Shown in pieces: positions 19,044 through 30,082 of a DNA stretch of 64,000 bases. Both the position numbers and the translations under genes were made by a program. The notes below the pieces were generated by a model. The model was not told where the DNA came from, searched no databases, and worked only from the letters and a program-made list of their open reading frames with translations. The first letter of the stretch is position 1; the number at the start of each line of letters is the position of its first letter. The stretch comes from Allobosea sp. (GTDB taxonomy: Bacteria; Pseudomonadota; Alphaproteobacteria; Rhizobiales; Beijerinckiaceae): contig NZ_JAFKFX010000031.1 in NCBI RefSeq assembly GCF_017308075.1, forward strand, positions 124,001 to 188,000, given 5' to 3'.

Positions 19044-21107
19044 ATGACCAAGCTTCTGATCGACGGCATCGAGGTCGACGTTCCCCCGGAGTACACCGTG
19101 CTCCAGGCCTGCGAGGCGGCGGGCGCCGAGGTGCCGCGCTTCTGCTTCCATGAGCGTCTCTCGATCGCCGGCAATTGCCGCATGTGCTTGGTCGAGGTGA
19201 AGGGCGGGCCGCCGAAGCCGCAGGCCTCCTGCGCCATCGGCGTGCGCGATCTGCGCCCCGGCCCGAACGGCGAGCCGCCGGTCGTCTCGACCAAGTCGCC
19301 GATGGTCAAGAAGGCGCGCGAAGGGGTGATGGAGTTCCTGCTCATCAACCACCCGCTGGACTGCCCGATCTGCGACCAGGGCGGCGAGTGCGACCTGCAG
19401 GACCAGGCGATGGCCTATGGCGTCGACTCCTCGCGTTTCGTCGAGAACAAGCGCGCCGTCGAGGACAAGTATATCGGCCCGCTGGTCAAGACCGCGATGA
19501 CGCGCTGCATCCAGTGCACGCGCTGCGTCCGCTTCACCACCGAGGTCGCCGGTGCCTCCGATCTCGGCGCGATCGGTCGCGGCGAAGACATGGAGATTAC
19601 CACCTATCTCGAACAGGCGATGAGCTCCGAGCTGCAGGGCAACGTCGTCGACCTCTGCCCGGTCGGCGCGCTGACCTCGCGGCCCTACCAGAACAAGGCC
19701 CGGCCCTGGGAGCTGACCAAGACCGAATCCGTCGACGTGATGGACGCGGTCGGCTCGGCGATCCGGGTCGACTCCCGTGGCCGCGAGGTGATGCGCGTCC
19801 TGCCGCGCATCAACGAGGCGGTGAACGAGGAGTGGATCTCCGACAAGACCCGCCACATCGCCGACGGCCTGAAGACCCAGCGTCTCGACCGGCCCTATAT
19901 CCGCGAGAACGGTGCGCTGCGCCCGGCGAGCTGGACCGAGGCATTGGCCCTGGTCGCAAGCAAGCTCAAGGCGGCCAAGCCGGAGCGCGTCGGCGCCATC
20001 GCCGGCGATCTCGCCGCAGTCGAGGAGATGTTCGCGCTCAAGAGCCTGATCTCGGGCCTCGGCTCGCAGAATCTCGACTGCCGCCAGGACGGCGCGAAGC
20101 TCGATCCGGCATTCGGGCGCGCCAGCTACATCCTCAACAGCGGCATTGCCGGGATCGAGGACGCGACCTCGCTGCTGATCATCGGCGCCAATCCACGCAA
20201 GGAAGCCGCGATCATCAATGCGCGCATCCGCAAGCGCTGGCTGCGCGGCGACTTCAAGGTCGCGGTCATCGGCGAGCCGGTCGACCTGACCTATGCGCAT
20301 GAGCATCTCGGCGCCGGCCCCGAAACGCTGGCCGACCTCGTCAAGCGCGCTCCGGCCGCCGGCGAGCGGCCGCTGGTGCTGGTCGGGCAGGGCGCTCTTT
20401 CCCGGGCCGACGGCGCGGCCGTGCTCTCGCTCGCCGCCAAGGCGGCGCAGGTGCTGGGCGCGGTCAAGGAAGGCTGGAACGGTTTCGGCGTTCTGCACAC
20501 CGCCGCCGCCCGCGTCGGTGCTCTCGATCTCGGCTTCGTGCCGGGCGAGGGCGGCCTCGACGTCGCGGGCATGACCGCGGCGGGCGCGCTCGACGTGCTC
20601 TATCTGCTCGGTGCGGACGAGATCGAGGTGCCGGCCGGCGCCTTCGTGATCTACCAGGGCAGCCATGGCGACAAGGGCGCGCACCGCGCCGATGTTATCC
20701 TGCCGGGCGCGACCTACACCGAGAAGTCCGGCACTTACGTCAACACCGAAGGCCGGGTGCAGATGGCGGCTCGCGCCACCTTCCCGCCGGGCGACGCCAA
20801 GGAAGACTGGGCGATCCTGCGCGCGCTTTCGGCCGCGCTCGGCAAGGCCCTGCCTTTCGACTCGCTCGGCGCGCTGCGCCAGGGCCTCTATGCCGCGTAC
20901 CCGCACTTCGCGGCGGTCGACGCGGTGGCGGCGGGCGATGTCGCCGGCCTCTCGCAGCTCGCCGGCATCGGCGGGGCGACCGAGAAGGCGGGCTTCGTCT
21001 CGGCCGTGCATGATTTCTATTCGACCAACCCGATCGCGCGCGCTTCGGCCGTGATGGCGGAATGTTCGGCGCTGGCCTCCGGCCGGCTCCGGCAGGCGGC
21101 GGAGTAA
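19044..21107 (+). CDS. nuoG: NADH-quinone oxidoreductase subunit G
   Basis: The 75-kDa-type subunit has 687 residues from the start at 19044 ([14 protein letters not shown]). It carries a ferredoxin-like N-terminus ([19 protein letters not shown]), the His-Cys cluster segment [17 protein letters not shown], a further cluster segment [11 protein letters not shown], and a molybdopterin-oxidoreductase-like C-terminal half without a cofactor. An in-frame upstream ATG at 18990 lies inside nuoF and is not used here. Confidence 0.96.
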   Translation: MTKLLIDGIEVDVPPEYTVLQACEAAGAEVPRFCFHERLSIAGNCRMCLVEVKGGPPKPQASCAIGVRDLRPGPNGEPPVVSTKSPMVKKAREGVMEFLLINHPLDCPICDQGGECDLQDQAMAYGVDSSRFVENKRAVEDKYIGPLVKTAMTRCIQCTRCVRFTTEVAGASDLGAIGRGEDMEITTYLEQAMSSELQGNVVDLCPVGALTSRPYQNKARPWELTKTESVDVMDAVGSAIRVDSRGREVMRVLPRINEAVNEEWISDKTRHIADGLKTQRLDRPYIRENGALRPASWTEALALVASKLKAAKPERVGAIAGDLAAVEEMFALKSLISGLGSQNLDCRQDGAKLDPAFGRASYILNSGIAGIEDATSLLIIGANPRKEAAIINARIRKRWLRGDFKVAVIGEPVDLTYAHEHLGAGPETLADLVKRAPAAGERPLVLVGQGALSRADGAAVLSLAAKAAQVLGAVKEGWNGFGVLHTAAARVGALDLGFVPGEGGLDVAGMTAAGALDVLYLLGADEIEVPAGAFVIYQGSHGDKGAHRADVILPGATYTEKSGTYVNTEGRVQMAARATFPPGDAKEDWAILRALSAALGKALPFDSLGALRQGLYAAYPHFAAVDAVAAGDVAGLSQLAGIGGATEKAGFVSAVHDFYSTNPIARASAVMAECSALASGRLRQAAE

Positions 21108-21114
21108 GCCTCAG

Positions 21115-22134
21115 ATGAACTGGGACCTCGTCCTCGACCTCGCGATCATCGCCGGCAAGAGCCTGCTGCTGCTGGTCTGCCTGCTGGTCTTCATCGCCTA
21201 TATCCTGCTCGCCGACCGCAAGATCTGGGCGGCGGTGCAGCTGCGCCGCGGCCCGAACGTCGTCGGGCCCTTCGGCCTGTTCCAGAGCTTCGCGGACCTT
21301 TTGAAGTTCGTCTTCAAGGAGCCGATCATCCCGGCCGGCGCCAATAAGGGCGTCTTCCTGCTGGCGCCGCTGGTCTCCTGCGTGCTCGCCCTGGCGGCCT
21401 GGGCCGTGATCCCGGTCGCCGAGGGCTGGGCGATCGCCGACATCAATGTCGGCGTGCTCTACATCCTCGCGATCTCGTCGCTCGGCATCTACGGCGTGAT
21501 CATGGGCGGCTGGGCCTCGAACTCGAAATACCCGTTCATGGGCGCGCTGCGCTCGGCGGCGCAGATGGTCTCCTACGAGGTCTCGATCGGCTTCGTGATC
21601 ATCACCGTACTGCTCTGCGTCGGCTCGCTGAACCTCTCGGCGGTGGTCGAGGCGCAGAACTCCAGCGCCGGCATGTTCGGCTGGTACTGGCTGCCGCTCT
21701 TCCCGATGTTCGTGATCTTCTTCATCTCGGCGCTGGCCGAGACGAACCGGCCGCCCTTCGACCTGCCCGAGGCGGAGTCGGAACTCGTCGCCGGCTTCAT
21801 GGTCGAATACGCCTCGACCCCGTATCTGCTGTTCATGCTCGGCGAATACGTGGCGATCATGACCATGTGCTCGATGACCACGATCCTGTTTCTCGGGGGC
21901 TGGCTGCCGCCGTTCCCGGTGGCGCCGTTCACCTGGCTGCCGGGCGTGTTCTGGTTCGCGCTCAAGGTCTGCCTGGTCTTCTTCATGTTCGCGATGGTGA
22001 AGGCCTTCGTGCCGCGCTACCGCTATGACCAGCTGATGCGGCTGGGTTGGAAGGTGTTCCTGCCGCTGTCACTCGCTTCGGTCGTCGTGGTCGCGGCTGT
22101 GCTGCAGATCACCGGCTGGGGTCCGGTGCGGTAG
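21115..22134 (+). CDS. nuoH: NADH-quinone oxidoreductase subunit H
   Basis: Membrane subunit of 339 residues with about eight helices, forming the quinone channel. Motifs are [18 protein letters not shown] near the N-terminus and [20 protein letters not shown] in the conserved cytoplasmic loop. The stop codon overlaps by one base the GTG start of the following small gene. Confidence 0.97.
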   Translation: MNWDLVLDLAIIAGKSLLLLVCLLVFIAYILLADRKIWAAVQLRRGPNVVGPFGLFQSFADLLKFVFKEPIIPAGANKGVFLLAPLVSCVLALAAWAVIPVAEGWAIADINVGVLYILAISSLGIYGVIMGGWASNSKYPFMGALRSAAQMVSYEVSIGFVIITVLLCVGSLNLSAVVEAQNSSAGMFGWYWLPLFPMFVIFFISALAETNRPPFDLPEAESELVAGFMVEYASTPYLLFMLGEYVAIMTMCSMTTILFLGGWLPPFPVAPFTWLPGVFWFALKVCLVFFMFAMVKAFVPRYRYDQLMRLGWKVFLPLSLASVVVVAAVLQITGWGPVR

Positions 22135-22373
22135 TGGAAAACTGGGCCGGCCCGCTCGGAGCCCTGATCGGCTTCGTCCTGGGCTGGCTCGAATACAAGC
22201 TGATCGGGGGGACCGTCACGGCGGCATTGCGCCGGACGAATCCTTCGAAGACGCAGGCCGAGCATGACGACTACGAGCGGCGCATCCGCCTGCTCCAGGC
22301 GATCCTGCTGGTTCTGATGGTCGGCGGCATGCCGGTCTTGGGTTACGTGATCGGCCGGGCCTTGTTCGGCTGA
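22134..22373 (+). CDS. Small membrane protein between nuoH and nuoI
   Basis: A 79-residue ORF with a GTG start shares one base with the nuoH stop (TAGTG). It encodes two hydrophobic segments, AGPLGALIGFVLGWLEYKLI and ILLVLMVGGMPVLGYVIG, joined by a charged stretch (NPSKTQAEHDDYERRIRL). It sits where nuoH and nuoI are usually adjacent. It may be an accessory factor for complex I assembly or simply a passenger; I know no named family for it. Confidence 0.7.
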   Translation: MENWAGPLGALIGFVLGWLEYKLIGGTVTAALRRTNPSKTQAEHDDYERRIRLLQAILLVLMVGGMPVLGYVIGRALFG

Positions 22374-22396
22374 ATGGATGAAGAGGACGAGAGGCG

Positions 22397-22885
22397 ATGT
22401 CAGTCGCGCAAGCCGCCAAGGGACTGCTCCTCAAGGAGTTTGTCGGCGCGTTCGTTTTGTCGATGCGCTATTTCTTCAAGCCCAAGGCGACGCTGAACTA
22501 TCCCTTCGAGAAGGGGCAGCTCTCGCCGCGCTTCCGGGGCGAGCACGCGCTACGCCGCTATCCGAACGGCGAGGAGCGTTGCATCGCCTGCAAGCTCTGC
22601 GAGGCGATCTGCCCGGCCCAGGCCATCACCATCGAGGCCGGCCCGCGCCGCAATGACGGCACGCGGCGCACGACGCGTTACGACATCGACATGACCAAGT
22701 GCATCTATTGCGGCTTCTGCCAGGAGGCTTGCCCGGTCGATGCCATCGTCGAGGGGCCGAATTTCGAGTTCGCGACCGAGACGCGCGAGGAGCTGTTCTA
22801 CGACAAGGACCGGCTGCTCGCGAACGGGGCGCGGTGGGAGCGCGAGATCGCGCGCAACATCGCGATGGACGCCCCTTATCGCTGA
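22397..22885 (+). CDS. nuoI: NADH-quinone oxidoreductase subunit I
   Basis: A 162-residue ferredoxin-type subunit holding clusters N6a and N6b. Two CxxCxxCxxxCP motifs are seen: [12 protein letters not shown] and [14 protein letters not shown]-terminal amphipathic segment anchors it to the membrane arm. It is followed by a 136-base gap with no gene before nuoJ. Confidence 0.97.
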   Translation: MSVAQAAKGLLLKEFVGAFVLSMRYFFKPKATLNYPFEKGQLSPRFRGEHALRRYPNGEERCIACKLCEAICPAQAITIEAGPRRNDGTRRTTRYDIDMTKCIYCGFCQEACPVDAIVEGPNFEFATETREELFYDKDRLLANGARWEREIARNIAMDAPYR

Positions 22886-23021
22886 GGACGAAAGCCCGGC
22901 GCGCGGTTGTCGCTTCGGGTAGGCCTGACTATAGACGCTCCAAACTGCACCGGGACTCAAGCAGGGCCCGGCGCGCGACGAAAAACGAGGGCCGCCCCGA
23001 CGGGCGGAAAGGCTGGCGAAG

Positions 23022-23645
23022 ATGAATGCCGCAGCGGCTTTCTTCTATCTGTTCTCCGGGATCACCATCGCCTCCGGGCTGATGGTGGTGGCGGCGCGCA
23101 ATCCCGTGCATTCGGTGCTGTTCCTGATCCTCGCCTTCGTCAACGCGGCAGGCCTGTTCCTGCTGCTCGGCGCCGAGTTCCTGGCGATGCTGCTGGTCGT
23201 CGTCTATGTCGGCGCCGTCGCCGTGCTCTTCCTCTTCGTGGTGATGATGCTCGACGTCGATTTCGCCGAGTTCCGCCAGGGCTTCCTGCAATATCTGCCG
23301 ATCGGCGCGCTGATCGGCCTGATCTTCGCCGTCGAACTGCTGCTCGTCGTCGGCACCTGGGCCATCGACCCGCAGATCGTGCGTGCCCCCGTCGCCGCGA
23401 TCCCGAGCAATGTCAGCAACACCGAGGCCATCGGCCAGGTGCTCTACACCCAGTACATCTACTATTTCCAGGCGGCGGGGCTCGTCCTGCTCGTCGCCAT
23501 GATCGGCGCCATCGTGCTGACCCTGCGTGAGCGGCCCGGCGTCAAGCGCCAGAACATCGTCGCGCAGAACGCCCGCACCAAGGCGACCGCGATGGACGTG
23601 AAGAAGGTGCCCTCGCGCGCCGGCGTTCCCGAGGAGCTCGCGTAA
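23022..23645 (+). CDS. nuoJ: NADH-quinone oxidoreductase subunit J
   Basis: Membrane subunit of 207 residues with about five helices. The conserved helix [20 protein letters not shown] identifies it. The stop overlaps the nuoK start (TAATG). Confidence 0.96.
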   Translation: MNAAAAFFYLFSGITIASGLMVVAARNPVHSVLFLILAFVNAAGLFLLLGAEFLAMLLVVVYVGAVAVLFLFVVMMLDVDFAEFRQGFLQYLPIGALIGLIFAVELLLVVGTWAIDPQIVRAPVAAIPSNVSNTEAIGQVLYTQYIYYFQAAGLVLLVAMIGAIVLTLRERPGVKRQNIVAQNARTKATAMDVKKVPSRAGVPEELA

Positions 23646-23950
23646 TGATCGGCCTTGGCCACTATCTCGCGGTTGGCGCGATCCTGTTCACGCTGGGCGT
23701 GCTCGGCATCTTCATCAACCGCAAGAACGTCATCGTCATCCTGATGTCGGTCGAGCTCATCCTGCTCGCGGTGAACATCAACTTCGTGGCGTTCTCGAGC
23801 TTCCTCGGCGACATCGTCGGCCAGATCTTCGCACTGCTGGTGCTGACGGTCGCAGCCGCTGAAGCCGCCATCGGCCTCGCCATTCTCGTCGTCTACTTCC
23901 GCAACCGCGGCACGATCGCGGTGGAAGACATCAACATGATGAAAGGCTGA
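23645..23950 (+). CDS. nuoK: NADH-quinone oxidoreductase subunit K
   Basis: A 101-residue, three-helix membrane subunit in the proton-pumping arm. The buried glutamates of [11 protein letters not shown] and [11 protein letters not shown] are visible. Translation is coupled to nuoJ. Confidence 0.97.
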   Translation: MIGLGHYLAVGAILFTLGVLGIFINRKNVIVILMSVELILLAVNINFVAFSSFLGDIVGQIFALLVLTVAAAEAAIGLAILVVYFRNRGTIAVEDINMMKG

Positions 23951-23976
23951 GCGCCCACCAGCGCCCGCATCCTGCC

Positions 23977-26007
23977 ATGTATCACGCGATCGTCTTCCTC
24001 CCTCTGATCGGCTTCCTGATCGCCGGCCTCTTTGGCCGGCTGATCGGCGCGCGCGCGTCGGAGATCGTCACCACCGCCCTGCTGCTGGTCGCGGCGCTGC
24101 TCTCCTGGGTCGCGCTCTTCCAGGTCGGCTTCGGCTCCGGCACCACCCGCATCCAGGTCGCGACCTGGCTCGCCTCGGCCGATCTGCGCGTCGACTGGGC
24201 CTTCCGCATCGACACGCTGACCGTGGTGATGCTGGTCGTCGTCAACACCGTCTCCTCGCTCGTGCACCTCTACTCGATCGGCTACATGCACGAGGATCCG
24301 CACCGGCCGCGCTTCTTCGCCTATCTCTCGCTCTTCACCTTCGCCATGCTGATGCTGGTGACGGCCGACAACCTCGTGCAGATGTTCTTCGGCTGGGAAG
24401 GCGTCGGCCTCGCCTCCTATCTGCTGATCGGCTTCTGGTACCAGAAGCCCTCCGCGAACGCCGCGGCGATGAAGGCCTTCATCGTCAACCGCGTCGGCGA
24501 TTTCGGCTTCCTGCTCGGCATCTTCCTGGTCTTCGTGCTGTTCGGCGCCGTGACCTTCGACGCCATCTTCCCGAAGGCGGGCGAACTGACCTCGCAGACC
24601 TTCCGCTTCCTCGGCTATGAGTGGAACGCCCTGACCCTGACCTGCCTGCTGCTCTTCATGGGCGCGATGGGCAAGTCGGCGCAGTTCCTTCTGCACACCT
24701 GGCTGCCGGACGCGATGGAAGGCCCGACCCCGGTTTCGGCGCTGATCCATGCCGCGACCATGGTCACCGCCGGTGTCTTCATGGTGGCGCGCCTGTCGCC
24801 GATCTTCGAATACGCCCCGGTCGCGCTGACCGTCGTCGTCGTGATCGGTGCGACGACCGCCTTCTTCGCCGCGACCGTCGGTCTCGTCCAGAACGACATC
24901 AAGCGCGTCATCGCCTATTCGACCTGCTCGCAGCTCGGCTACATGTTCGTCGCGCTCGGCGTCGGTGCCTATTCGGCCGGCATCTTCCACCTCTTCACCC
25001 ACGCCTTCTTCAAGGCGCTGCTGTTCTTGGGCGCCGGCTCGGTCATCCACGCGATGCATCATGAGCAGGACATGCGCTTCATGGGCGGCCTGCGGAAGCA
25101 CATCCCGCTGACCGCGGCGGCGATGACGATCGGTACGCTGGCGCTGACCGGCTTCCCCTACTTCGCCGGCTATTTCTCCAAGGACGCGATCATCGAGAGC
25201 GCCTACGCCTCGGTCGGCCATGGCGGCTTCGCCAGCTCCTATGCCTTCGTCCTGCTGGTCGTCGCCGCCCTGATGACCTCGTTCTACTCCTGGCGGCTCT
25301 ATTTCATGACCTTCGAGGGCAAGCCGCGCTGGGCCGGCCACGGTCATGACGGGCATGGCCACGACGATCACGCGCATGCCGTCGACGGCAAGCATGACGA
25401 TCATGCCCACGGCCACGACGATCACGGCCATGGCGACCATGCCCATACCCCGCATGAGAGCCCGCTCTCGATGCTGATCCCGCTCGCCGTGCTCTCGATC
25501 GGCGCGATCGCCGCCGGCTTCGCCTTCAAGAGCGCCTTCATCGGCGACGCCTATGACGCTTTCTGGAAGGGCGCGATCTTCACCGGCAAGGACAACCATA
25601 TCCTGCACGCCATGCACGAAGTGCCGAAATGGGTGGTCTGGTCGCCCTTCTTCGCGATGCTGGTCGGCTTCCTGCTGGCGCTCTACATGTACGTGCTGCG
25701 GCCGGACGTGCCGGGCAAGCTGGCGGCCGCCAACCCCGCGCTCTACCGCTTCCTGCTCAACAAGTGGTATTTCGACGAGATCTACGACTTCCTGTTCGTG
25801 AAGCCGTCGATGTGGCTCGGGAAGTTCCTCTGGAAGAAGGGCGATGGCCTCGTCATCGACGGCATGGGCCCGGATGGTATCTCGGCCCGGGTGGTCGACG
25901 TCACCAATCGCGTCGTCCGGCTTCAGACCGGCTATCTCTATCACTATGCCTTCACCATGCTGATCGGCGTCGCCGGGCTGGTGACCTGGTATCTCCTGCG
26001 CGGGTGA
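23977..26007 (+). CDS. nuoL: NADH-quinone oxidoreductase subunit L with His/Asp-rich loop
   Basis: Antiporter-like proton-pumping subunit of 676 residues with the long C-terminal lateral helix. Motifs are [18 protein letters not shown], the lysine-bearing [20 protein letters not shown], and [11 protein letters not shown]. Residues about 454-490 form a cytoplasmic or periplasmic loop made of repeated HGHD/HDDHAH units ([16 protein letters not shown] and following). Such a loop could bind metal ions; it is not part of the core family. Confidence 0.96.
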   Translation: MYHAIVFLPLIGFLIAGLFGRLIGARASEIVTTALLLVAALLSWVALFQVGFGSGTTRIQVATWLASADLRVDWAFRIDTLTVVMLVVVNTVSSLVHLYSIGYMHEDPHRPRFFAYLSLFTFAMLMLVTADNLVQMFFGWEGVGLASYLLIGFWYQKPSANAAAMKAFIVNRVGDFGFLLGIFLVFVLFGAVTFDAIFPKAGELTSQTFRFLGYEWNALTLTCLLLFMGAMGKSAQFLLHTWLPDAMEGPTPVSALIHAATMVTAGVFMVARLSPIFEYAPVALTVVVVIGATTAFFAATVGLVQNDIKRVIAYSTCSQLGYMFVALGVGAYSAGIFHLFTHAFFKALLFLGAGSVIHAMHHEQDMRFMGGLRKHIPLTAAAMTIGTLALTGFPYFAGYFSKDAIIESAYASVGHGGFASSYAFVLLVVAALMTSFYSWRLYFMTFEGKPRWAGHGHDGHGHDDHAHAVDGKHDDHAHGHDDHGHGDHAHTPHESPLSMLIPLAVLSIGAIAAGFAFKSAFIGDAYDAFWKGAIFTGKDNHILHAMHEVPKWVVWSPFFAMLVGFLLALYMYVLRPDVPGKLAAANPALYRFLLNKWYFDEIYDFLFVKPSMWLGKFLWKKGDGLVIDGMGPDGISARVVDVTNRVVRLQTGYLYHYAFTMLIGVAGLVTWYLLRG

Positions 26008-26008
26008 G

Positions 26009-27523
26009 ATGATGTTCGGTTTCGGTATCCTCACCGGGCTTCTGGTCCTGCCGCTGGTCGGCGCCGCCTTCATCCTGGCGCAGCGCGGCGACGAGGCCTC
26101 GGTCAGCTCGAATGCGCGCTATGCCGCGCTGATCACCACGGTCGCGACCTTCGTGCTGGCGCTCGTCGCCTGGGGCCAGTTCGACTCCGCCAATCCGGGC
26201 TTCCAGATGGTCGAGACCCATGCCTGGGTCTCGGACGTGATCAAGTTCAAGCTCGGCGTCGACGGCTTCTCCTTCCCCTTCGTGGTCCTGACCGCCTTCC
26301 TGATGCCGTTCTGCATCCTGGCCTCCTGGACCTCGGTCGAGAAGCGGGTGCGCGAGTACATGGTCGCGTTCCTGATCCTCGAGACGCTGATGATCGGCGT
26401 CTTCGTCGCGCTCGACCTCGTGCTGTTCTACCTGCTCTTCGAGGCCGGCCTGATCCCGATGTTCCTGATCATCGGCATCTGGGGCGGCAAGCGCCGGGTC
26501 TATGCCTCGTACAAGTTCTTCCTCTACACGCTGCTCGGCTCGGTGCTGATGCTGCTCGCCATCATGGCGATGTACTGGAACGCCGGCACGACCGATATTC
26601 CGACGCTGCTCAAGCATCATTTCCCGGTCTCGATGCAGCCCTGGCTCTGGCTTGCCTTCTTCGCCTCCTTCGCGGTGAAGATGCCGATGTGGCCGGTCCA
26701 CACCTGGCTTCCCGACGCGCACGTCGAGGCGCCGACGGCGGGCTCGGTCATCCTGGCGGCGATCCTCCTGAAGATGGGCGGCTACGGCTTCATCCGCTTC
26801 TCTATCCCGATGTTCCCGGATGCCTCGGCGATGTTCGCGCCGCTGGTCTTCGCGCTCTCCGTCATCGCCATCGTCTACACCTCGCTGGTGGCGCTGATGC
26901 AGGAGGACATCAAGAAGCTGATCGCCTATTCCTCGGTCGCCCATATGGGCTTCGTGACGATGGGCCTGTTCACCCTGACGCCGCAGGGCATCCAGGGCGC
27001 GATGTTCCAGATGGTCAGCCACGGGCTGGTCTCGGGCGCGCTCTTCCTCTGCGTCGGCGTGATCTATGACCGCATGCACACCCGCGAGATCGCGGCCTAT
27101 GGCGGGCTGGTGAACCGCATGCCGATGTACGCGGTGGTGTTCATGATCTTCACCATGGCCAATGTCGGCCTGCCCGGCACGGCCGGCTTCGTCGGCGAGT
27201 TCCTGACGCTGATGGGCGCCTTCAAGGCCAATCCCTGGGTGGCGTTCTTCGCGACCACCGGCGTGATCTTCTCGGCCGCCTATGCGCTCTGGCTCTATCG
27301 CCGGGTCGTGTTCGGCGAGCTGGTCAAGCCCGAGCTGAAGGACATCACGGACCTGAACGGCCGCGAGATCGCGATCTTCGTGCCGCTCGTCCTGCTGACG
27401 ATCTGGTACGGCATCGCGCCCGGCACGATCCTCGACGCCTTCGCCGCGCCGACGGAAGCCCTGATCAAGAACTATCAAGCCGCCATCGCCGCCGCCAAGA
27501 CGGCCATGCTGGTCGTACAATAA
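26009..27523 (+). CDS. nuoM: NADH-quinone oxidoreductase subunit M
   Basis: Antiporter-like subunit of 504 residues with about 14 helices. Motifs are [20 protein letters not shown] (with the key Glu), [20 protein letters not shown] and [11 protein letters not shown]. The start follows the nuoL stop by one base (TGAGATG). Confidence 0.97.
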   Translation: MMFGFGILTGLLVLPLVGAAFILAQRGDEASVSSNARYAALITTVATFVLALVAWGQFDSANPGFQMVETHAWVSDVIKFKLGVDGFSFPFVVLTAFLMPFCILASWTSVEKRVREYMVAFLILETLMIGVFVALDLVLFYLLFEAGLIPMFLIIGIWGGKRRVYASYKFFLYTLLGSVLMLLAIMAMYWNAGTTDIPTLLKHHFPVSMQPWLWLAFFASFAVKMPMWPVHTWLPDAHVEAPTAGSVILAAILLKMGGYGFIRFSIPMFPDASAMFAPLVFALSVIAIVYTSLVALMQEDIKKLIAYSSVAHMGFVTMGLFTLTPQGIQGAMFQMVSHGLVSGALFLCVGVIYDRMHTREIAAYGGLVNRMPMYAVVFMIFTMANVGLPGTAGFVGEFLTLMGAFKANPWVAFFATTGVIFSAAYALWLYRRVVFGELVKPELKDITDLNGREIAIFVPLVLLTIWYGIAPGTILDAFAAPTEALIKNYQAAIAAAKTAMLVVQ

Positions 27524-27534
27524 GGCTGATCGAG

Positions 27535-28962
27535 ATGACCTTGCCCGCTCTCGGCCCTGCGCTGCCGGAAATCGTCCTCGCGATCGGCGCCATCGTCATG
27601 GTGCTCTACGGTGCCATCCAGGGCGAGCGCTCGACGCGCACGCTCGAAGTCGCGACGCTCGCTCTGCTCGCCCTTGTGCTCGTGCTGGTCTTGCGCGGCG
27701 AGGGCAAGGCGGTGACCTTCAACGGCGCCTTCGTCGTCGACGGCTTCGCCCGCTTCATGAAGGTGCTGACCCTGATCGGCGCCGGCGCCGCCGTGCTGCT
27801 TTCGGCCGATTTCCTGCGTCGCGACGGCGCGATGCGCTTTGAGTTCCCGATCCTCATCGTGCTGGCGACGATCGGCATGATGATGATGATCTCGGCCAAC
27901 GACCTGATCGGCCTCTATGTCGGTCTCGAGCTGCAGTCGCTCGCGCTCTATGTCGTCGCCGCCTTCAACCGTGAGAACGAGCGTTCGACCGAGGCGGGCC
28001 TGAAGTATTTCGTCCTCGGCGCGCTCTCCTCCGGCATGCTGCTCTATGGCGCCTCGCTGGTCTACGGCTTCACCGGCACGGTGAGCTATGCCGGCATCGC
28101 CGCTGCGGTGCAGGGCGGCCATCCCGGCATCGGGCTGATCTTCGGCATCGTCTTCATCGCCGCGGGCGTCGCCTTCAAGATCTCGGCCGTGCCGTTCCAT
28201 ATGTGGACGCCGGATGTCTACGAGGGCGCGCCGACGCCGGTCGCCGCCTTCTTCGCCTCGGCGCCCAAGATCGCCGCGATGGCGATGACGATCCGCATCT
28301 TCGTCGGCGCCTTCCCCGGTGCGCTGCATGACTGGCAGCAGATCATCATCTTCATCTCGATCGCCTCGATGGCGCTCGGTGCCTTCGCCGCGATCGGCCA
28401 GCGCAACATCAAGCGCCTGATGGCCTATTCCTCGATCGCCAATATGGGCTATGCGCTGGTCGGGCTCGCGGCCGGCACGGTTGCCGGCGTCCAGGGCGTG
28501 ATGACTTATATGGCGATCTATCTCGCCACGACGCTCGGCGCCTTCGCCTGCATCCTGATGATGCGCCGCGACGGCAAGCCAGTCGAGAACATCGACGAGC
28601 TCGCCGGCCTTTCACGCACCAATCCCTGGGTGGCCTTCGCCTTCTCGATGATGATGTTCTCGCTCGCCGGCATTCCGCCGCTCGCCGGCTTCTGGGCGAA
28701 GTGGTACGTCTTCCTCGCCGCCATCGAGGCCAAGCTCTACGTGCTCGCCGTCATCGGCGTGGTCACCAGTGTCGTCGGCGCCTATTACTATCTGCGCATC
28801 GTCAAGGTGATCTATTTCGACGACGCCAAGCCTGCCTTCGACAAGGGCGATCTGAGCGTGCGCGGCGTGCTTCTGGTCTCGACCCTGTTCGTGCTGGCGC
28901 TTTCCTTCCTGCCGGCGCCGCTGTTCAACTCGGCTGCCGCGGCTGCGAAGTCGCTGTTCTGA
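27535..28962 (+). CDS. nuoN: NADH-quinone oxidoreductase subunit N
   Basis: Third antiporter-like subunit, 475 residues. Motifs are LIGLYVGLELQSLALYV, KISAVPFHMWTPDVYEGAP and YSSIANMGYALVGL. It is the last gene of the complex I operon; a REP-like palindrome follows 12 bases later. Confidence 0.97.
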   Translation: MTLPALGPALPEIVLAIGAIVMVLYGAIQGERSTRTLEVATLALLALVLVLVLRGEGKAVTFNGAFVVDGFARFMKVLTLIGAGAAVLLSADFLRRDGAMRFEFPILIVLATIGMMMMISANDLIGLYVGLELQSLALYVVAAFNRENERSTEAGLKYFVLGALSSGMLLYGASLVYGFTGTVSYAGIAAAVQGGHPGIGLIFGIVFIAAGVAFKISAVPFHMWTPDVYEGAPTPVAAFFASAPKIAAMAMTIRIFVGAFPGALHDWQQIIIFISIASMALGAFAAIGQRNIKRLMAYSSIANMGYALVGLAAGTVAGVQGVMTYMAIYLATTLGAFACILMMRRDGKPVENIDELAGLSRTNPWVAFAFSMMMFSLAGIPPLAGFWAKWYVFLAAIEAKLYVLAVIGVVTSVVGAYYYLRIVKVIYFDDAKPAFDKGDLSVRGVLLVSTLFVLALSFLPAPLFNSAAAAAKSLF

Positions 28963-28974
28963 TGCCTCTTCGTC

Positions 28975-29008
28975 ATTCCCGGGCGCAGCGAAGCGCAGCC
29001 CCGGGAAT
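28975..29008. repeat. REP-like palindrome after nuoN
   Basis: ATTCCCGGG pairs with CCCGGGAAT around a GCGC-AGCGAA-GCGC centre. It looks like the elements near 14187 and 29941 and may also end the nuo transcript or protect its 3' end. A second hairpin (CTCGGGC/GCCCGAG, 29038-29054) follows before birA. Confidence 0.55.
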
Positions 29009-29076
29009 TTCAGGACGGGTAGCCGGTTTCAGAGCTGCTCGGGCTTGGCCCGAGCATGGCGGCCTGTGAGGGCGGC

Positions 29077-29850
29077 ATGCTGAGTGAGGCTGCCCGCGCC
29101 GCCGGTTATCGGCTGATCGTGCGCGACGAGGTTTCCTCCACCATGGAGGAGGCCCGCGCGGTTCTCGCCCAGGGCGATCCCGGCAAGCTCTGGATCGTGG
29201 CACGCAGCCAGAAGGCCGGCCGCGGCCGGCATGGCCGGCAATGGGGCTCGCCGCCAGGCAATCTCTACGCCAGCCTGCTGCTCGTGGCGCCTTGCGAGGT
29301 TGCCCTGGCGCCGCAGCTCGGCTTCGTCGCCGGGCTCGCCTTGCATGATGCCGCTGCGGCGGTGACCGGGCTCGGCTCCCCGCGCCTCGCCTTGAAATGG
29401 CCGAACGATCTCCTGATCGATCGGGCCAAGGCAGCCGGGTTGTTGCTGGAGGGCGAGAGCCGGGCAGGGCGCTTCAGCGTGATCATCGGGATCGGCGTCA
29501 ACCTCGCCTCTTCGCCTCCCGATACCCCCTACGCGGCGACCCATCTTGCGGCACATGCGAGCGATGCGAGCGTCGAGCGCCTGCTCGCTGCGCTCTCCGA
29601 AGCTTGGCATAGGCGCTTCTCGGCCTGGTCCCTGCCCGGTGGGTTCGGGCCGACGCGCGCCGCCTGGCTGGAGCGCGCCGCTTTCCTCGGCGAAACCGTC
29701 ACCTTGCGCCTGCCGGACGGACCGGTTTCCGGTCGTTTCCGCGGTCTCGATCCGGCCGGCCGCCTCGAACTGGAGACAGCCGGGGGGCCGCGGCTCATTG
29801 ACGCCGGCGACCTCTATTTCGGCGCTGCGGCGGCCGAAGGCCGGGGATGA
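29077..29850 (+). CDS. birA: Biotin--[acetyl-CoA-carboxylase] ligase (class I, no DNA-binding domain)
   Basis: Activates biotin with ATP and attaches it to the carrier protein of acetyl-CoA carboxylase. Motifs are SSTMEEAR, the biotin loop KAGRGRHGRQWGSPPGNLY, and LKWPNDLLID. There is no N-terminal helix-turn-helix, so it cannot repress transcription. I prefer the ATG at 29077 (GAGGG just upstream; 257 residues); an ATG at 29056 adds seven residues but sits directly behind a hairpin. Confidence 0.93.
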   Translation: MLSEAARAAGYRLIVRDEVSSTMEEARAVLAQGDPGKLWIVARSQKAGRGRHGRQWGSPPGNLYASLLLVAPCEVALAPQLGFVAGLALHDAAAAVTGLGSPRLALKWPNDLLIDRAKAAGLLLEGESRAGRFSVIIGIGVNLASSPPDTPYAATHLAAHASDASVERLLAALSEAWHRRFSAWSLPGGFGPTRAAWLERAAFLGETVTLRLPDGPVSGRFRGLDPAGRLELETAGGPRLIDAGDLYFGAAAAEGRG

Positions 29851-29940
29851 CGATCGGCCCTACCATCCCTTGCACCCGGCGCTATGGAGGCAGGGGCGGG
29901 GGCATGCTAGAGCGGGGTTCGTTTCGAAGGATGTCCAGCC

Positions 29941-29981
29941 CGTCATTCCGGACAAGCGGCGAAGCCGCACCGGCCCGGAGC
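29941..29981. repeat. REP-like element between birA and rnj
   Basis: CGTCATTCCGGACAAGCGGC followed by GAAGCCGCACCGGCCCGGAG contains a GCGGC-GAA-GCCGC stem and the CATTCCGG edge shared with the elements near 14241 and 28971. The stretch 29851-30082 holds no gene that I can support. Confidence 0.5.
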
Positions 29982-30082
29982 CATCGCAGGGTTTACCGCC
30001 TGTGCCGGGCCGGCGTTTCCTTTCACTCCGTCCGGTCTGCCGGTCGGAGGTCCTTGCCCCTTGATATGCGTCAGGATTGCCC

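Noticed and set aside
25336-25460. The repetitive DNA in nuoL as a tandem repeat or CRISPR-like array
   Set aside because: It is in-frame coding sequence for a His/Asp-rich loop, with no regular spacers. No CRISPR array was seen anywhere in the window.
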